Source of the DNA: Bacteroidaceae bacterium | GTDB taxonomy: Bacteria > Bacteroidota > Bacteroidia > Bacteroidales > Bacteroidaceae | DNA length: 64,000 nt | Reading direction: 5' to 3' | Assembly (NCBI GenBank): GCA_017416705.1 | Contig: JAFQBG010000006.1 | Span: forward strand, 28,117-92,116 | In this document: positions 47,937 through 58,400 of the stretch, in pieces | Position numbering within the stretch: the stretch's first letter is position 1 | How the letters are laid out: the number at the start of each line of letters is the position of its first letter | Notes under the pieces: generated by a model | Seen by the model: the letters and a program-made list of their open reading frames with translations, nothing else | Told to the model about the DNA's origin: nothing | Database searches by the model: none | Position numbers and translations under genes: made by a program

Positions 47937-50900
47937 TTACTTGATAACAACCTTAGCCGAACGTATTACGTTGTTGTACTGCATCTTAACAAGGTAAACG
48001 CCTGCTGCATAGTTAGCTGCGCTCACTTGAGTAGGATTGCCGTTAACAAACTCAACGAGACGACCGTCGGCGCTGTAAACCCATGCTTTCTCTACGTTGT
48101 TGAAACGGATTACGTCGCCGTCAACAACAGCCTCGGAGATTGCAGAATCCTCAACATCGTTGATGTTTGTGCCAAGTTCATAGCCCTCGGGGAGTTCAGC
48201 CTCGCCCTTGTCTGTGTTGTCAACAACCACGCGACCGGGGTTAGTACCTTGGATTTCTACGCTGAAGTCGATTGTAAAGCCCTTAGCATGGTAGCCAACG
48301 GGGTTGAACATACCTGCGAACCAAGCATCGGAGAATACGATACGCAAGCGGCTCTGTCCGGGAGTAGCGTTCTCGGGTACAGTGAATGTACATGTGATAC
48401 CTTGTGTCTCGATAGAAGGAGTAGCAGCACGAAGAGTACCAACGAAGAACAGACGCTCACCCTCGGGGTCGGTAGTTGTCTTACCGGCAGCAATCTCATC
48501 AGCAGTACGCTCAACGGGCAGAGGTTTATCGAAGTCACCGCTACCATTGAGGTCTAACCAACCACCGGCAAAGCAATAACGCAAACCGTCAACCTTGCTC
48601 AAATATGAAGTATCGTATGCTTTAACCCAAAGAGTAACAGTTTGTCCTTGGCTAACAATCAAATTGTGATCAAGAGCATTTGCATACTGTGAACCATCGG
48701 CAACAGGACCATCTGCATGATAATTAAGGTTCTGTACAGCACCGGTAGTTGTTACATCTGTAACATAACGTTGCTGACGTGCAATATCGGCACCATCGCA
48801 TTGGTCATCCATTGCACTGGTACCATAGTTGCCATACTCCTCTTCTTTCTCGGGAAGAACGCTTTGTGATGCACGACCAACCTTCAACCAAACAGTGGGT
48901 GAATATGTTGTTTTGTCGAGTGATATAGAACGTACACCGATGTAAGGTTGGTCATCGGCCGAAGAGAAGTCGAGGTTGGGGATGAGAGTAGCCCACTGCG
49001 ATGTGGTACCAACTTGAACGGGACGTCCTTCCTCACCTACCTTGTAGAGTATTTCGAAGTGGTCGATGTTAGCCTCGTCGTTGTAAACAAGACCCCACGC
49101 AGCACGATCCTTAGCAATAGCATCAACACCCCAGTGGAGTTTCACTGCCATAGAAGTTTTTGTCTCTTTCTTAACCTCGGCAACAAGGTCAACTACGTTT
49201 GCAGGAGTAATTCTTGTCTCGTCGTTGAGCTCGAGCTTACCTACGTACATTTGATATGCATTGTCACTACCCTTAACACGAAGACCTACGCGTGTTACAA
49301 CATCGCCTTGTGCAAGACCGGTAAGGTCGAAACCAACCTCGCTCCATGAGCCACCAGCCACATTGCCAACAGGATACTCTAACCATTGGTCGCTACCGCT
49401 CTTTTTGAGGATAAGGTAGAGGTTTGTGGGAACGTCACCCTCTTTAAGTGTCTTAACAGCCACCTTTGCATAGGGTTGTGTACCACCTACTGTGAGGCCT
49501 GTCTTGTAGAGAACGATATCGGTACCTGCTGTTGTGGCAGCACCTGTAAGTTCAATACATGAACCACCTGTGTAAGCATCAACGTGTGTATATTTAACAT
49601 CGATATCATTGCTTATGCTGGTAGTGTTTGAAGCATAGCGCAACCAACGATATGTGGGAACCAAATCCTGTGAACCCATGTTGTACCAGCTACCTGCATA
49701 CGATTTCTTTCCTTTATAGTAGTAGTAGTAACCGTTACCAAGTGTAAAGTGAGTATCGAAGTGGAAACTACCTTGGATAGCCGAACGCTCGGGAATCCAT
49801 GTAGCTATACCGGCAAAGTTCATGAGAGGATAAGGCAGATCGGCTGTTGCCTCCCAGTTGATTTTACCACTGTTTGCACGTGTAACTGCGGGACGATTAA
49901 TGGGAGTGCGGTTACCACCCGAGAATGCACGTTCAAGGATATACTGATATTTCTGTTGTGTATCGAAAGCACCGTCACCTGTGTTGTAGCTCATGAAACG
50001 GCTCTGTCCGTGCTCACCCCAAAGGCAGATACCGATTTTGTGAGCATTTGCATTGTACTCCAAGTTGTTCCAAGCACGGTCCATACCTACAATCCATACA
50101 CCGGTGTAAAGACCATCGGCTGTGCCCATAGCTGCCTCGGCTGCTAATACAGAAGTACTCATTGCATAACCACTTGTAAAGTCACCATTCGAGTAGTTAA
50201 GCATAAGGTCGTGTGTTTTACCTGTTGAATTACCGAATAGTGCATTGGTAGCGCTGGTGTTATAAGAACTTAGACTGTTTTGTGCTGTATAAATTGCACT
50301 GTGGTAGTTTGTGAAACCTACCTCGGCTGCATATTTATAAAGTTCCTTGTGGAATGCCACAATGTCGGCGTTCGAATATGAGTTATCCTCCCAGTTGTAG
50401 TTGATACCATCGGCACCAAAGAACATCAAACAGTTGATAAGAGGCTTAACATACTTGAACTCGCCATTAACTTTCTGTGTAATCATGGCACTGTAACCGG
50501 CATCGCCGTCACCTGTCCAAGACTCAAAGAAAGCAATACCGCTCATGATGTCGGTACCATTACGGTGAGCCGCGTCAACCCATGCACCGGGAGCTTGGAA
50601 GAAACCGTGGTTCCAAGAACCGAACAAGTTAGTGTACTGCCACATAGAGTAAACGTCGGCCATGAATTTGTCGCTGGGATAACCGGCTGCACCACCCGAA
50701 CCTACGTCCATGGGGATGTTCATAAATAGGTTACGTGTTTCATAAGTCTCGGGGAGCAAACGATCCTCGCGACTCATGATGTCGGCACGACGAACGTGTG
50801 AACGTACGAATGCAATGTCCGAAGCCTGAATACCGATAGTCTCAAACTCCTCCATTGTAGGATAATTACGTCCGTCCTGCAAAACATTGTAGAACAAGTC

Positions 50901-51029
50901 GAGCATGTTCTTTACATCAAATCCCGAGAAATCGTAAATTTCCTGAGATGTTGTGTCCTGTGCTGTTGCAGGTGCTGCTCCAAAAAGCGCAAATGCAAAC
51001 GCCATGACTGCAATGTAAGTTTTTCTCAT
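47937..51029 (-). CDS. Secreted GH85 endo-beta-N-acetylglucosaminidase with T9SS domain
   Basis: 1030 residues. Signal peptide MRKTYIAVMAFAFALFGAAPATAQ. The GH85 barrel (about 75-420) has MWQYTNLFGSWNHGF, PGAWVDAAHRNGTDI and the catalytic Asn212-x-Glu214 in FFGADGINYNWED. Beta-sandwich carbohydrate-binding regions follow (430-610 and a fibronectin-like part near 620-720), then a GEVED-type domain (about 800-930), and a T9SS sorting domain (EKAWVYSADGRLVEF ... GVYLVKMQYNN). GH85 cuts the chitobiose core of N-glycans. T9SS export would place it on the surface or outside the cell. TATATTTG box at 51162-51169. Confidence 0.85.
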   Translation of the reverse strand: MRKTYIAVMAFAFALFGAAPATAQDTTSQEIYDFSGFDVKNMLDLFYNVLQDGRNYPTMEEFETIGIQASDIAFVRSHVRRADIMSREDRLLPETYETRNLFMNIPMDVGSGGAAGYPSDKFMADVYSMWQYTNLFGSWNHGFFQAPGAWVDAAHRNGTDIMSGIAFFESWTGDGDAGYSAMITQKVNGEFKYVKPLINCLMFFGADGINYNWEDNSYSNADIVAFHKELYKYAAEVGFTNYHSAIYTAQNSLSSYNTSATNALFGNSTGKTHDLMLNYSNGDFTSGYAMSTSVLAAEAAMGTADGLYTGVWIVGMDRAWNNLEYNANAHKIGICLWGEHGQSRFMSYNTGDGAFDTQQKYQYILERAFSGGNRTPINRPAVTRANSGKINWEATADLPYPLMNFAGIATWIPERSAIQGSFHFDTHFTLGNGYYYYYKGKKSYAGSWYNMGSQDLVPTYRWLRYASNTTSISNDIDVKYTHVDAYTGGSCIELTGAATTAGTDIVLYKTGLTVGGTQPYAKVAVKTLKEGDVPTNLYLILKKSGSDQWLEYPVGNVAGGSWSEVGFDLTGLAQGDVVTRVGLRVKGSDNAYQMYVGKLELNDETRITPANVVDLVAEVKKETKTSMAVKLHWGVDAIAKDRAAWGLVYNDEANIDHFEILYKVGEEGRPVQVGTTSQWATLIPNLDFSSADDQPYIGVRSISLDKTTYSPTVWLKVGRASQSVLPEKEEEYGNYGTSAMDDQCDGADIARQQRYVTDVTTTGAVQNLNYHADGPVADGSQYANALDHNLIVSQGQTVTLWVKAYDTSYLSKVDGLRYCFAGGWLDLNGSGDFDKPLPVERTADEIAAGKTTTDPEGERLFFVGTLRAATPSIETQGITCTFTVPENATPGQSRLRIVFSDAWFAGMFNPVGYHAKGFTIDFSVEIQGTNPGRVVVDNTDKGEAELPEGYELGTNINDVEDSAISEAVVDGDVIRFNNVEKAWVYSADGRLVEFVNGNPTQVSAANYAAGVYLVKMQYNNVIRSAKVVIK

Positions 51030-51161
51030 AATTACATTAATTAAGGTTAGTAAATAAAAAAATATCTCAAAATTTCTATATTAATTGACAAGTTTTCACT
51101 ACAAAATTCCCATTCACGTCAATAAGACATTTTGTTTTGGGCGCAGTTTCAGTTATCGTTA

Positions 51162-51169
51162 CAAATATA
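51162..51169 (-). promoter_or_regulatory. -7 box of the GH85 gene
   Basis: TATATTTG on the minus strand, exact consensus, 132 bases before the ATG, giving a long AT-rich leader. Confidence 0.5.
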
Positions 51170-51256
51170 ATATTTTTATAACAACTGTACACTTTATTCG
51201 TATATTTTTTGAAATAAATTTATAAACATCTAAATATTGTTGCTTACATAAAGTAT

Positions 51257-52792
51257 TTATTCACGACCATCGGGCCAAGGGCAAGGTTCACCGGTGGTAA
51301 TAAAAAACGGGCGTTGCGCACCTACACTACGCAATTTTTCCGACAACAGTTTGCAAAGCCGCTTAGTCAACTGTGGAAATGTTTCGGCAAGATTGTGTGT
51401 TTCTCCAATATCTGTGTGTATATTATATAGTTCTTTTCTGCCATCCTCATACCAATAAATAAGTTTATAATCTCCCTGACGGATAGCACAAGCCGGTCCT
51501 ATGCCATATTCCCTATTATCACCCGATATCCAATTATTGGGCATATTCCAAATAAGAGAGCGAGAGTTTTCAGTAGTAGTTTTCCCTTTCATAATCGGCA
51601 CAAAACTCACACCGTCAATCCGCTGCACAGTGTTACACTCGCTTACCTCTGCCATTTCGAGGATAGACGGGAAAAAGTCTTCCATTATAACATAATCATT
51701 TATTGTGGTTCCCGGGTTCACGACACCATTCCAATAGACTATCATTGGTACCCGAACACCACCTTCGTAAGCAGAACCCTTACCGGAACGCAATGGTAGA
51801 TTTTGAGTATGCAATGGCGGCGTACGTCCATCAAGTGAATACCCACCATTATCAGACATAAAAATTATGATAGTATTTTCAAGTTCATTCTTGCTCTTCA
51901 AATAATTCATAAGGTCGCCAAGACTTTTATCCACACCCTCGACCATAGAAGCATAGTTCGCTTCGCATTGTGAAAGTCCTCGGCGCAGATATTTATCAAC
52001 AAATCGTTTATCGGCTTGCAAAGGCACATGCACTGCATAGTGTGACATATAAAGAAAAAACGGCTCCTTACTCTTTATAGATTTTTCCAATTCATTTATA
52101 GCCTCCAAAGTCAATGCCTCGGTCACGAAAATATCCTCATCCCAATACTTTTCGAGCCCGGGAACGGCAAAGCCACTCACCGGCTCACCATTTTCATTGT
52201 GTCCAAAACGCTCAGTACCAAGATACGAAGCAAGCCCGCCCGCTGCATGTCCTGCTATATTCACCTTAAACCCCAAGTTAATAGGATTAGCGGCAGGCGT
52301 ATCAGACGCGCCAAAGTGAGCTTTACCGCAAATTATGGTGTTATATCCATTATCAGACAGTATCCGAGGTAACGGCGTAGCATGAAAACTATCTGATACA
52401 CCCGGAACCGGTTGTACACCATTTACATTCCATCGAGGCATTTGGAGTTTTTCGTGTTTTTCATCAGTAGAAATATCCTTCTTAAAAGTCCAATTAGTAA
52501 CCTTGTGACGTGCGGCATTAGCACCCGTCAGCAAACTACACCGCGAAGGGGAACTCACGCTCGAAGCATAAGCCTGTGTAAATTTCACCCCCATGGCAGC
52601 AAGATTTTCCATATTGGGAGTATTGTAACGAAAATTAAGTAGTGTGGGTTGAGTATGAAAAGGAACAGATGTATCCTGCCACCCCATATCATCTACCAAG
52701 AAAAGAATTATATTAGGACGTTTATTTTCCGCTTGAATATTTGGCACAAGCGAAAGAAAAGCCATTGCCCCCAATATTTTAGATAGTCGCAT
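51257..52792 (-). CDS. Periplasmic sulfatase (Ser-type, S1 family)
   Basis: 511 residues. Signal peptide MRLSKILGAMAFLSLVPNIQA. The alkaline-phosphatase-like fold has metal ligands in FLVDDMGWQD and in FMSDNGGY. The activation motif S80-S-P-S-R followed by LLTG (85-90) carries a serine to be oxidised to formylglycine, so it needs an anSME-type maturase encoded elsewhere. Later motifs are SHYAVHVPLQ, LPLRSGKGSAYEGGVRVPMIVYW. It removes sulfate from a glycan; the sugar position cannot be read from sequence. Its position near GH85 and GH95 suggests host glycans. Confidence 0.92.
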   Translation of the reverse strand: MRLSKILGAMAFLSLVPNIQAENKRPNIILFLVDDMGWQDTSVPFHTQPTLLNFRYNTPNMENLAAMGVKFTQAYASSVSSPSRCSLLTGANAARHKVTNWTFKKDISTDEKHEKLQMPRWNVNGVQPVPGVSDSFHATPLPRILSDNGYNTIICGKAHFGASDTPAANPINLGFKVNIAGHAAGGLASYLGTERFGHNENGEPVSGFAVPGLEKYWDEDIFVTEALTLEAINELEKSIKSKEPFFLYMSHYAVHVPLQADKRFVDKYLRRGLSQCEANYASMVEGVDKSLGDLMNYLKSKNELENTIIIFMSDNGGYSLDGRTPPLHTQNLPLRSGKGSAYEGGVRVPMIVYWNGVVNPGTTINDYVIMEDFFPSILEMAEVSECNTVQRIDGVSFVPIMKGKTTTENSRSLIWNMPNNWISGDNREYGIGPACAIRQGDYKLIYWYEDGRKELYNIHTDIGETHNLAETFPQLTKRLCKLLSEKLRSVGAQRPFFITTGEPCPWPDGRE

Positions 52793-52876
52793 AAAATCGG
52801 AATTTATTTAAATATCCAAAATTGTTTCGTTCCATATATAGAAACGGTAAATTAAAAGAGACGGTAGAATAGGCAT

Positions 52877-52914
52877 AATTGGTTGACAACTATTACACAG
52901 TTGTCAACCAAATT
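52877..52914. terminator. Hairpin between the rhodanese and sulfatase genes
   Basis: Near-perfect 15-bp inverted repeat (AATTGGTTGACAACT / AGTTGTCAACCAAATT) with a short loop, 35 bases after the rhodanese stop. Weak T-tract, so it may be a terminator or an operator-like palindrome. Confidence 0.6.
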
Positions 52915-52948
52915 AAACGACAAGCTATTCACCTGTATAGACCGATTG

Positions 52949-53329
52949 TTATTTACCATCTTTAACCCACTCTTTGTAACCATTCTCAAGTTCAAAGACC
53001 TTAAACCCCATTGAAGATAGTTTTTCGGCTGCCTCGGCACTTTGGCGACCACCCCGACAATAGACTGCAACCGGACGCTCTTTATCGAGTTTTTTATCAA
53101 TTTCACCACAAAAATCATCACCGGCAAGACTTATGTTTACACTACCCTCAATATTTCCTTCAAGGAATTCTTCGGCCGAGCGTACATCGATAAGTTGGAC
53201 ATCCGGATTTGCTATTACTTTTGCAAACTCTTTTGCAGGAACGGTTTCTATCCCGTTTTTCGTATTACAACTATTAACGAACAGCAATGCAAAAGCCATC
53301 AAGATTGTCATTAAACATATTTTTCTCAT
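52949..53329 (-). CDS. Rhodanese-like lipoprotein
   Basis: 126 residues. Signal with lipobox LFVNSC (Cys21). A single rhodanese domain follows: VQLIDVRSAEEFLEGNIEGSVNI and the active-site cysteine in VYCRGGRQSAEA, which is the loop that carries persulfide. Likely anchored in the periplasm. Rhodaneses transfer sulfane sulfur; the role next to a sulfatase and SusCD is unclear, and it may simply be a neighbour. Confidence 0.88.
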   Translation of the reverse strand: MRKICLMTILMAFALLFVNSCNTKNGIETVPAKEFAKVIANPDVQLIDVRSAEEFLEGNIEGSVNISLAGDDFCGEIDKKLDKERPVAVYCRGGRQSAEAAEKLSSMGFKVFELENGYKEWVKDGK

Positions 53330-53480
53330 AACTGTATTATTTTTATAAAAACTTTACTTAGCTACTTTTTAAGTTATATATAACGAAAGATATAATTTAA
53401 AAAAGTTTCTCATAATGCAAAAATAATCAAACATTCATAAAAGTCAACGATAATACAATTTTTAACTAAAAAAACAACAG

Positions 53481-53515
53481 AGCGACCTATAAGTCAACAA
53501 TGCTTATAGGTCGCT
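53481..53515 (-). terminator. Terminator after the susC-susD operon
   Basis: 13-bp stem AGCGACCTATAAG / CTTATAGGTCGCT, 28 bases after the susD-like stop on the minus strand, followed by a T-rich stretch. Confidence 0.8.
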
Positions 53516-53542
53516 AAAATTATCTGATATTTACATTTACTA

Positions 53543-55408
53543 TTAGAAGTTGGGAGCATCTACGTCCCACCACAAACGGGTTGCTTGCAAGTCCTCGCCA
53601 CCAAGTGCAGGAACACCGGTTGCATTTACAATTTCTTGTACACGAGGATCTGTGGGCACCCAAGGAATACGACGTATCATCTCACCGGGAAGTATCGAGC
53701 CGTCACCGTCGTCGGTGTTAAGCACGGGGAAAACTTTGGGATAGCCTGTACGACGCATCTCGGTCCATGCCTCGGTTGAGAGCGGGAACAATGCTATGTA
53801 CTTTTGAGTGATAATCTTTTCGAGTTTTGTCTCGTTGCTATCACCTTCGTTCCATTTAACACCAATCTTGGTTACGCTCTCCCAGTCACCCAAGCCGTCA
53901 CCAACGGGATCGACATTAACATAGGCATTAGGAGCCTCACGTTGGATATACTCCTCGATATTAGCCTTGTAGGGGAACATATCGACAAACATAGGATCCT
54001 CCATATAGCCGTTGCGGATACCGCGCTCATAGAAATCTTTCGCTGTTCCACCCATGTTCCAACCGCGGATAGCACCCTCGGCACGTAGGAAGTCAACCTC
54101 GGACCATTTGATAAAATACAAAGGAGGCATAGCCATACCCATAGTTTCTGTATTGAATTTAGAGTATGCTTGGTATTGGTTTACAGAATAATCCTGTCCT
54201 GTACCTACAAGAGTACCGGCACGAAGACCAACCAAACGAGTGTTAGTTTCGAGAACATCGCCTGTGGCATCGTTGAATATTTTGTTGTTGTTAGGATTAA
54301 AGATATAGTCGGCATAGGGGTGACCGAGAGACATCAGCAGACTCTCGAACGAAGCAGAAAGTACCAAGTCGCCCCATGAGTTAGCTATATCAATCAAAGG
54401 CAATCCAAAGCCCAAGAACAAAGGATAGAGTCCTTGTTGCTCATTCTCGCTCTCGATGACACCAGCGGCAACAGCCTCCTCTGCCCATTTCTTTGCAGTA
54501 GCAGGCTCTACCTTAACAATGTGCATGGCCATACGGAGTTTCAACGAGTTAGCGAGTTTTATGTATGAGTTCATTGACATATCACCCTCCAAGTAGAATG
54601 CACGGTTTGTATCGTGGAACTGACCCAAAATAGCCTCTATAATACCCTTATATTCCATAGGACGGCTGTCATAGTTGTTAAGACAAGCCACGATAGAGTC
54701 GAGGTTCTCTACAATACCGTAGTAGATACTCTTCACGTTGTCGTATGTACGTGGATCCTCCAAGTTTTGTTTATCCTCGAAGTAGGTGTAGGGACCTGAA
54801 AGGTCGGCTTGTTCTTGTGCTGTCAAGCAGTAGAACAGCAAGTTGATAGCCTTAATTTCGGGGATGGAGTCTATTGCAGGGTTGTTCAACAAAGGCATAA
54901 ATGTATTCTTTGCCATTGTGTATGCACCCAAAGGACCACCGTTGAAGTCGGAAGATATATCATAAGTAGATGTCAATGTACCGTACATAAAGTCGCGGTG
55001 AGGAACCACCATGTACTGTGCATAGGCATCGGGACCAAGCGAGTATTGACGTTGGTATGCGTGAGCACCGGGATAAGCAGCCTCTTTACCACCACGAATA
55101 CTGTAACGTCCACCCATAGCCTGACGGAATTGGATATCCAAATCGCCCATAGCCTGAGCTACATTCTCGATTGCAACCTCTTTTCTGAAATTAAATTCAT
55201 CGACTTTGGTTACTTTTCTTACCAATTCATTGGGGCCAATGATTTCGCCTCCGGGAACATCGGGATTAACAGGCTCGTCGGGAGTAGGTGTTTCCAACTG
55301 TATATCACCCAAGCCAAGTTCGTCACCCGGATCATCATATTCGAGACACGATTGCAATGCAAATGTCGCGAAGAGCAATGAACCTGCAAAAATTATATAC
55401 TTTTTCAT
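53543..55408 (-). CDS. SusD/RagB-type glycan-binding outer-membrane lipoprotein
   Basis: 621 residues. Lipoprotein signal MKKYIIFAGSLLFATFALQSC (Cys21) followed by an acidic-rich region (DPGDELGLGD) that fits the surface export signal for lipoproteins. The helical SusD fold contains ALLGQFHDTNRAFYLEGDM, LANSLKLRMAMHIV, and the C-terminal LSTEAWTEMRRTGYPKVFP. It would cap the TonB receptor and capture oligosaccharide. It follows susC-like by 33 bases. SusD is usually about 500-600 residues; this is a long member of the SusD/RagB group. Confidence 0.93.
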   Translation of the reverse strand: MKKYIIFAGSLLFATFALQSCLEYDDPGDELGLGDIQLETPTPDEPVNPDVPGGEIIGPNELVRKVTKVDEFNFRKEVAIENVAQAMGDLDIQFRQAMGGRYSIRGGKEAAYPGAHAYQRQYSLGPDAYAQYMVVPHRDFMYGTLTSTYDISSDFNGGPLGAYTMAKNTFMPLLNNPAIDSIPEIKAINLLFYCLTAQEQADLSGPYTYFEDKQNLEDPRTYDNVKSIYYGIVENLDSIVACLNNYDSRPMEYKGIIEAILGQFHDTNRAFYLEGDMSMNSYIKLANSLKLRMAMHIVKVEPATAKKWAEEAVAAGVIESENEQQGLYPLFLGFGLPLIDIANSWGDLVLSASFESLLMSLGHPYADYIFNPNNNKIFNDATGDVLETNTRLVGLRAGTLVGTGQDYSVNQYQAYSKFNTETMGMAMPPLYFIKWSEVDFLRAEGAIRGWNMGGTAKDFYERGIRNGYMEDPMFVDMFPYKANIEEYIQREAPNAYVNVDPVGDGLGDWESVTKIGVKWNEGDSNETKLEKIITQKYIALFPLSTEAWTEMRRTGYPKVFPVLNTDDGDGSILPGEMIRRIPWVPTDPRVQEIVNATGVPALGGEDLQATRLWWDVDAPNF

Positions 55409-55441
55409 AACTATATTTTTTATAATTAAAAATGTTAACTA

Positions 55442-58400
55442 TTAAAGATTTAGTTTCAGGTTAAAACCGAACGAACGTGCCGAAGGCATGTTGAACATAT
55501 CGAACGCGCTTGAACTATTACCTGTTGCCAATGACAAGTCGGGATCTACGGGAGAGTCTTTGTAGATGAAGAACAAGTTACGGCATACGAAAGATAAACT
55601 TAGGTTCTTATACTCACCAAACAAGTTGCGGAATGTATAACCAAGCGACAATTCACGCAAGCGGAAGTTTGTTGCATCATATACATAGTTTTCCATACTT
55701 GCATTCTCGTAGTATTTCTGAATAGAAACAACATCTCGACCTTCGTTTATAAACATACCAAGCGAACCATCGGAAGCATAAAGACCTTTCGCGCCTGTTT
55801 CGGGGTTAACCCAGTTCTCAGCATAGTTACGTGCCTCTCCTGTACGAGCCGACACTCCGAAACGGTCGAGATAACGCTCTGTCAAAGAAACAACCTTGCC
55901 ACCGATACGTCCGTTGATGAGGAAGTATAGCGAGAAGTTTTTATATGTGATAGTATTCGACCAAGACAATTGAACTTTGGAGTTCATATTACCTATATAT
56001 TTATCGTATGTCAAGGTCTCTTGTACTGTACCCGACGATGTCAGTTTTATATCGCCTTTTTTGTTTACAAGGTTACCGGTTGCATCGAATACATCGGCAT
56101 CGTGACGTACAAGGTCTTTTATAAACATGTCGCCATACTTGCCATCCTTCTTATAAAGAATTTGGATTTGTCCTTCGGCAATTTTATTGGTAAGCATAGC
56201 GCTTTCGCCTGTCTTGGGGTCGTTGTAGATTTCCTCAATCTTGTTGTGGTTATATGAGAAGTTTGCCGATGTTTTCCAACGCCAATCTTTATTTATAGCC
56301 CAGTCGTAACCCACTGTAACCTCGACACCTTGGTTGCGAACAACACCCGAGTTAACAGGAAGTGTCTTACCACTAAGGAGTCCGGCTGTCAGGTATGAAT
56401 TGTGCATAGCCGAGTTATAATATGTAATATCCAAGTTCAAACAATCGTTGAAGAATTGCATTTCCAAACCAGTCTCGAATGATTTTGTTTTCTCGGGAAC
56501 AGGACGGAACGATGCGTAACCGTTGGCTGCAACGGCACCTGTGATAAGGTTCATGAAAGTTGAACCGAACACTGCGTTGGGAATAGAGTTACCTACCTCA
56601 GAGTAGCTCAAACGATATTTTGCATAGCTAATCCATTTGGGAAGTTTGAAGAGTTCGTCGAGTACGGCGTTAGCACCAAAACCGAAGTAGCCATAGCTCT
56701 CGTCGGTACCCAAGTGTTTGAACTGACGGAAGGGACGATACCAGTCTTGACGATATGAAGCATCGACGAAGATTTTGTCTTTCCAACCTACTTGCGCTGT
56801 TACAAGGGCAGCTTGGTCCCAGTTACTGCTCTTCGACTTGCTGTGGCTTGCATCGTGGCCTTGAGGATAGAAAATATTTACCGATGTCGGGATTTCGTTT
56901 TTCACGCCATTGGGACCATTGTTCACATAATTTGTTGTTGCATCGTCGTAATAGCTGATGTTGGTACCCTCTATTGTGTGTCCTACATAACCAATTGAAG
57001 CCGATATATTCCAATCGTCGTTAAGCTGTTTGTTATAGGATAGCAAATAGTCGGTGTAGATTTCGTTAGAACGGTTGTTATCCATGTTGTAAACACCGTA
57101 ACGTATCATATCCACAGTTGACATGGTTGTAGCATAACGTCCACCCTCGCCATAGTATTTGCTGTGGTCGAGCGATACACGTGCCTGCAAATGCAAGCCT
57201 TCGATAATTTTAAGGTTGGCTTGGAAACTACCAAAGAAACGGTCTTCTTTGTTCTCGGAGAACAGACGATTCATCAACCAATAGGGGTTATTGCTTAGGG
57301 GTGATTGGTGTGCCCAGTGTTGTTGAGGACCTTTCAACAATGCGTATGTACCTGATATAGTGTTACCTTTTTGGTCAACATACTGATCCTTGTCGGCCGA
57401 AGATTTCCAAGAACCGTTATCTATTTGATAATTGTTTTTGTAGTAATCCATATCTATATCGCGGTTAGCGGTATAAAGGTCATAAATAGGGTTGAACAAA
57501 CGACCACCACCCACACGATTATTAGTCTTTGTCTGCATGTAGTTGGCACTTACATTGATTGTAAGTCTGTCCCACAATTTATATGTCTGACGGAATGCAA
57601 ATGTATGACGGTTATACTTGTTGGTCTCTATCATACCTTTTGCGTATGAGTTTGAGTAAGATAGGTATGTTTGGATTTTCTCTGTACCACCCGAAACCGA
57701 AACCGAGTTATTGGTTGTTATACCGGTGCTGAAGAAATCGTCGATATCGTCGGATGCAGTACCACGCAAATATACATCGCGCATACCATCCTCGCTGTAA
57801 TTCAAAGAATTAGCCATTTGGATAACATGTGAACCACCACCGGCGAGTCTGTCACCCCAGCTTCCGATACCCATGCGGATGAATGCGCCTGTGTCTTTGT
57901 TGTAACGGGCACCACCATATAGATTTTGAATATCGGGTGTAAGCATAGGAGTTTCGAATGTGGTATTCGAGTTGAATGTTACCTCCATTTTACCCTCTTT
58001 ACCTTTTTTAGTGGTAATCATGACAACACCGTTGGCAGCACGTGAACCATAAAGAGCAGCAGCGTTGGCACCTTTAAGAATGTTCATCGACTCGATATCG
58101 TCGGGGTTAATCATTGACAAGGGGTCGGAACCCTCGGCCATAGCCTCGCTACCAAAGAGGTCATCGGCAATTTTTTGGCCGCGAATGCTGTTTGTCATAG
58201 GAATACCATCGACAACGATAAGTGGAGCGTTGTCACCCATAATAGATTTATTACCACGAAGGGTGATTTTTGTAGCACCACCGGCACCACCAGCACTTTG
58301 TGTCAATGTGATACCCGAGATTTTACCTTCGAGCGAGTTCACAAGATTCACATCCTGCACCTGCAAAAGGTCGGCTGCTTTAATTTGCTGTGTAGCATAG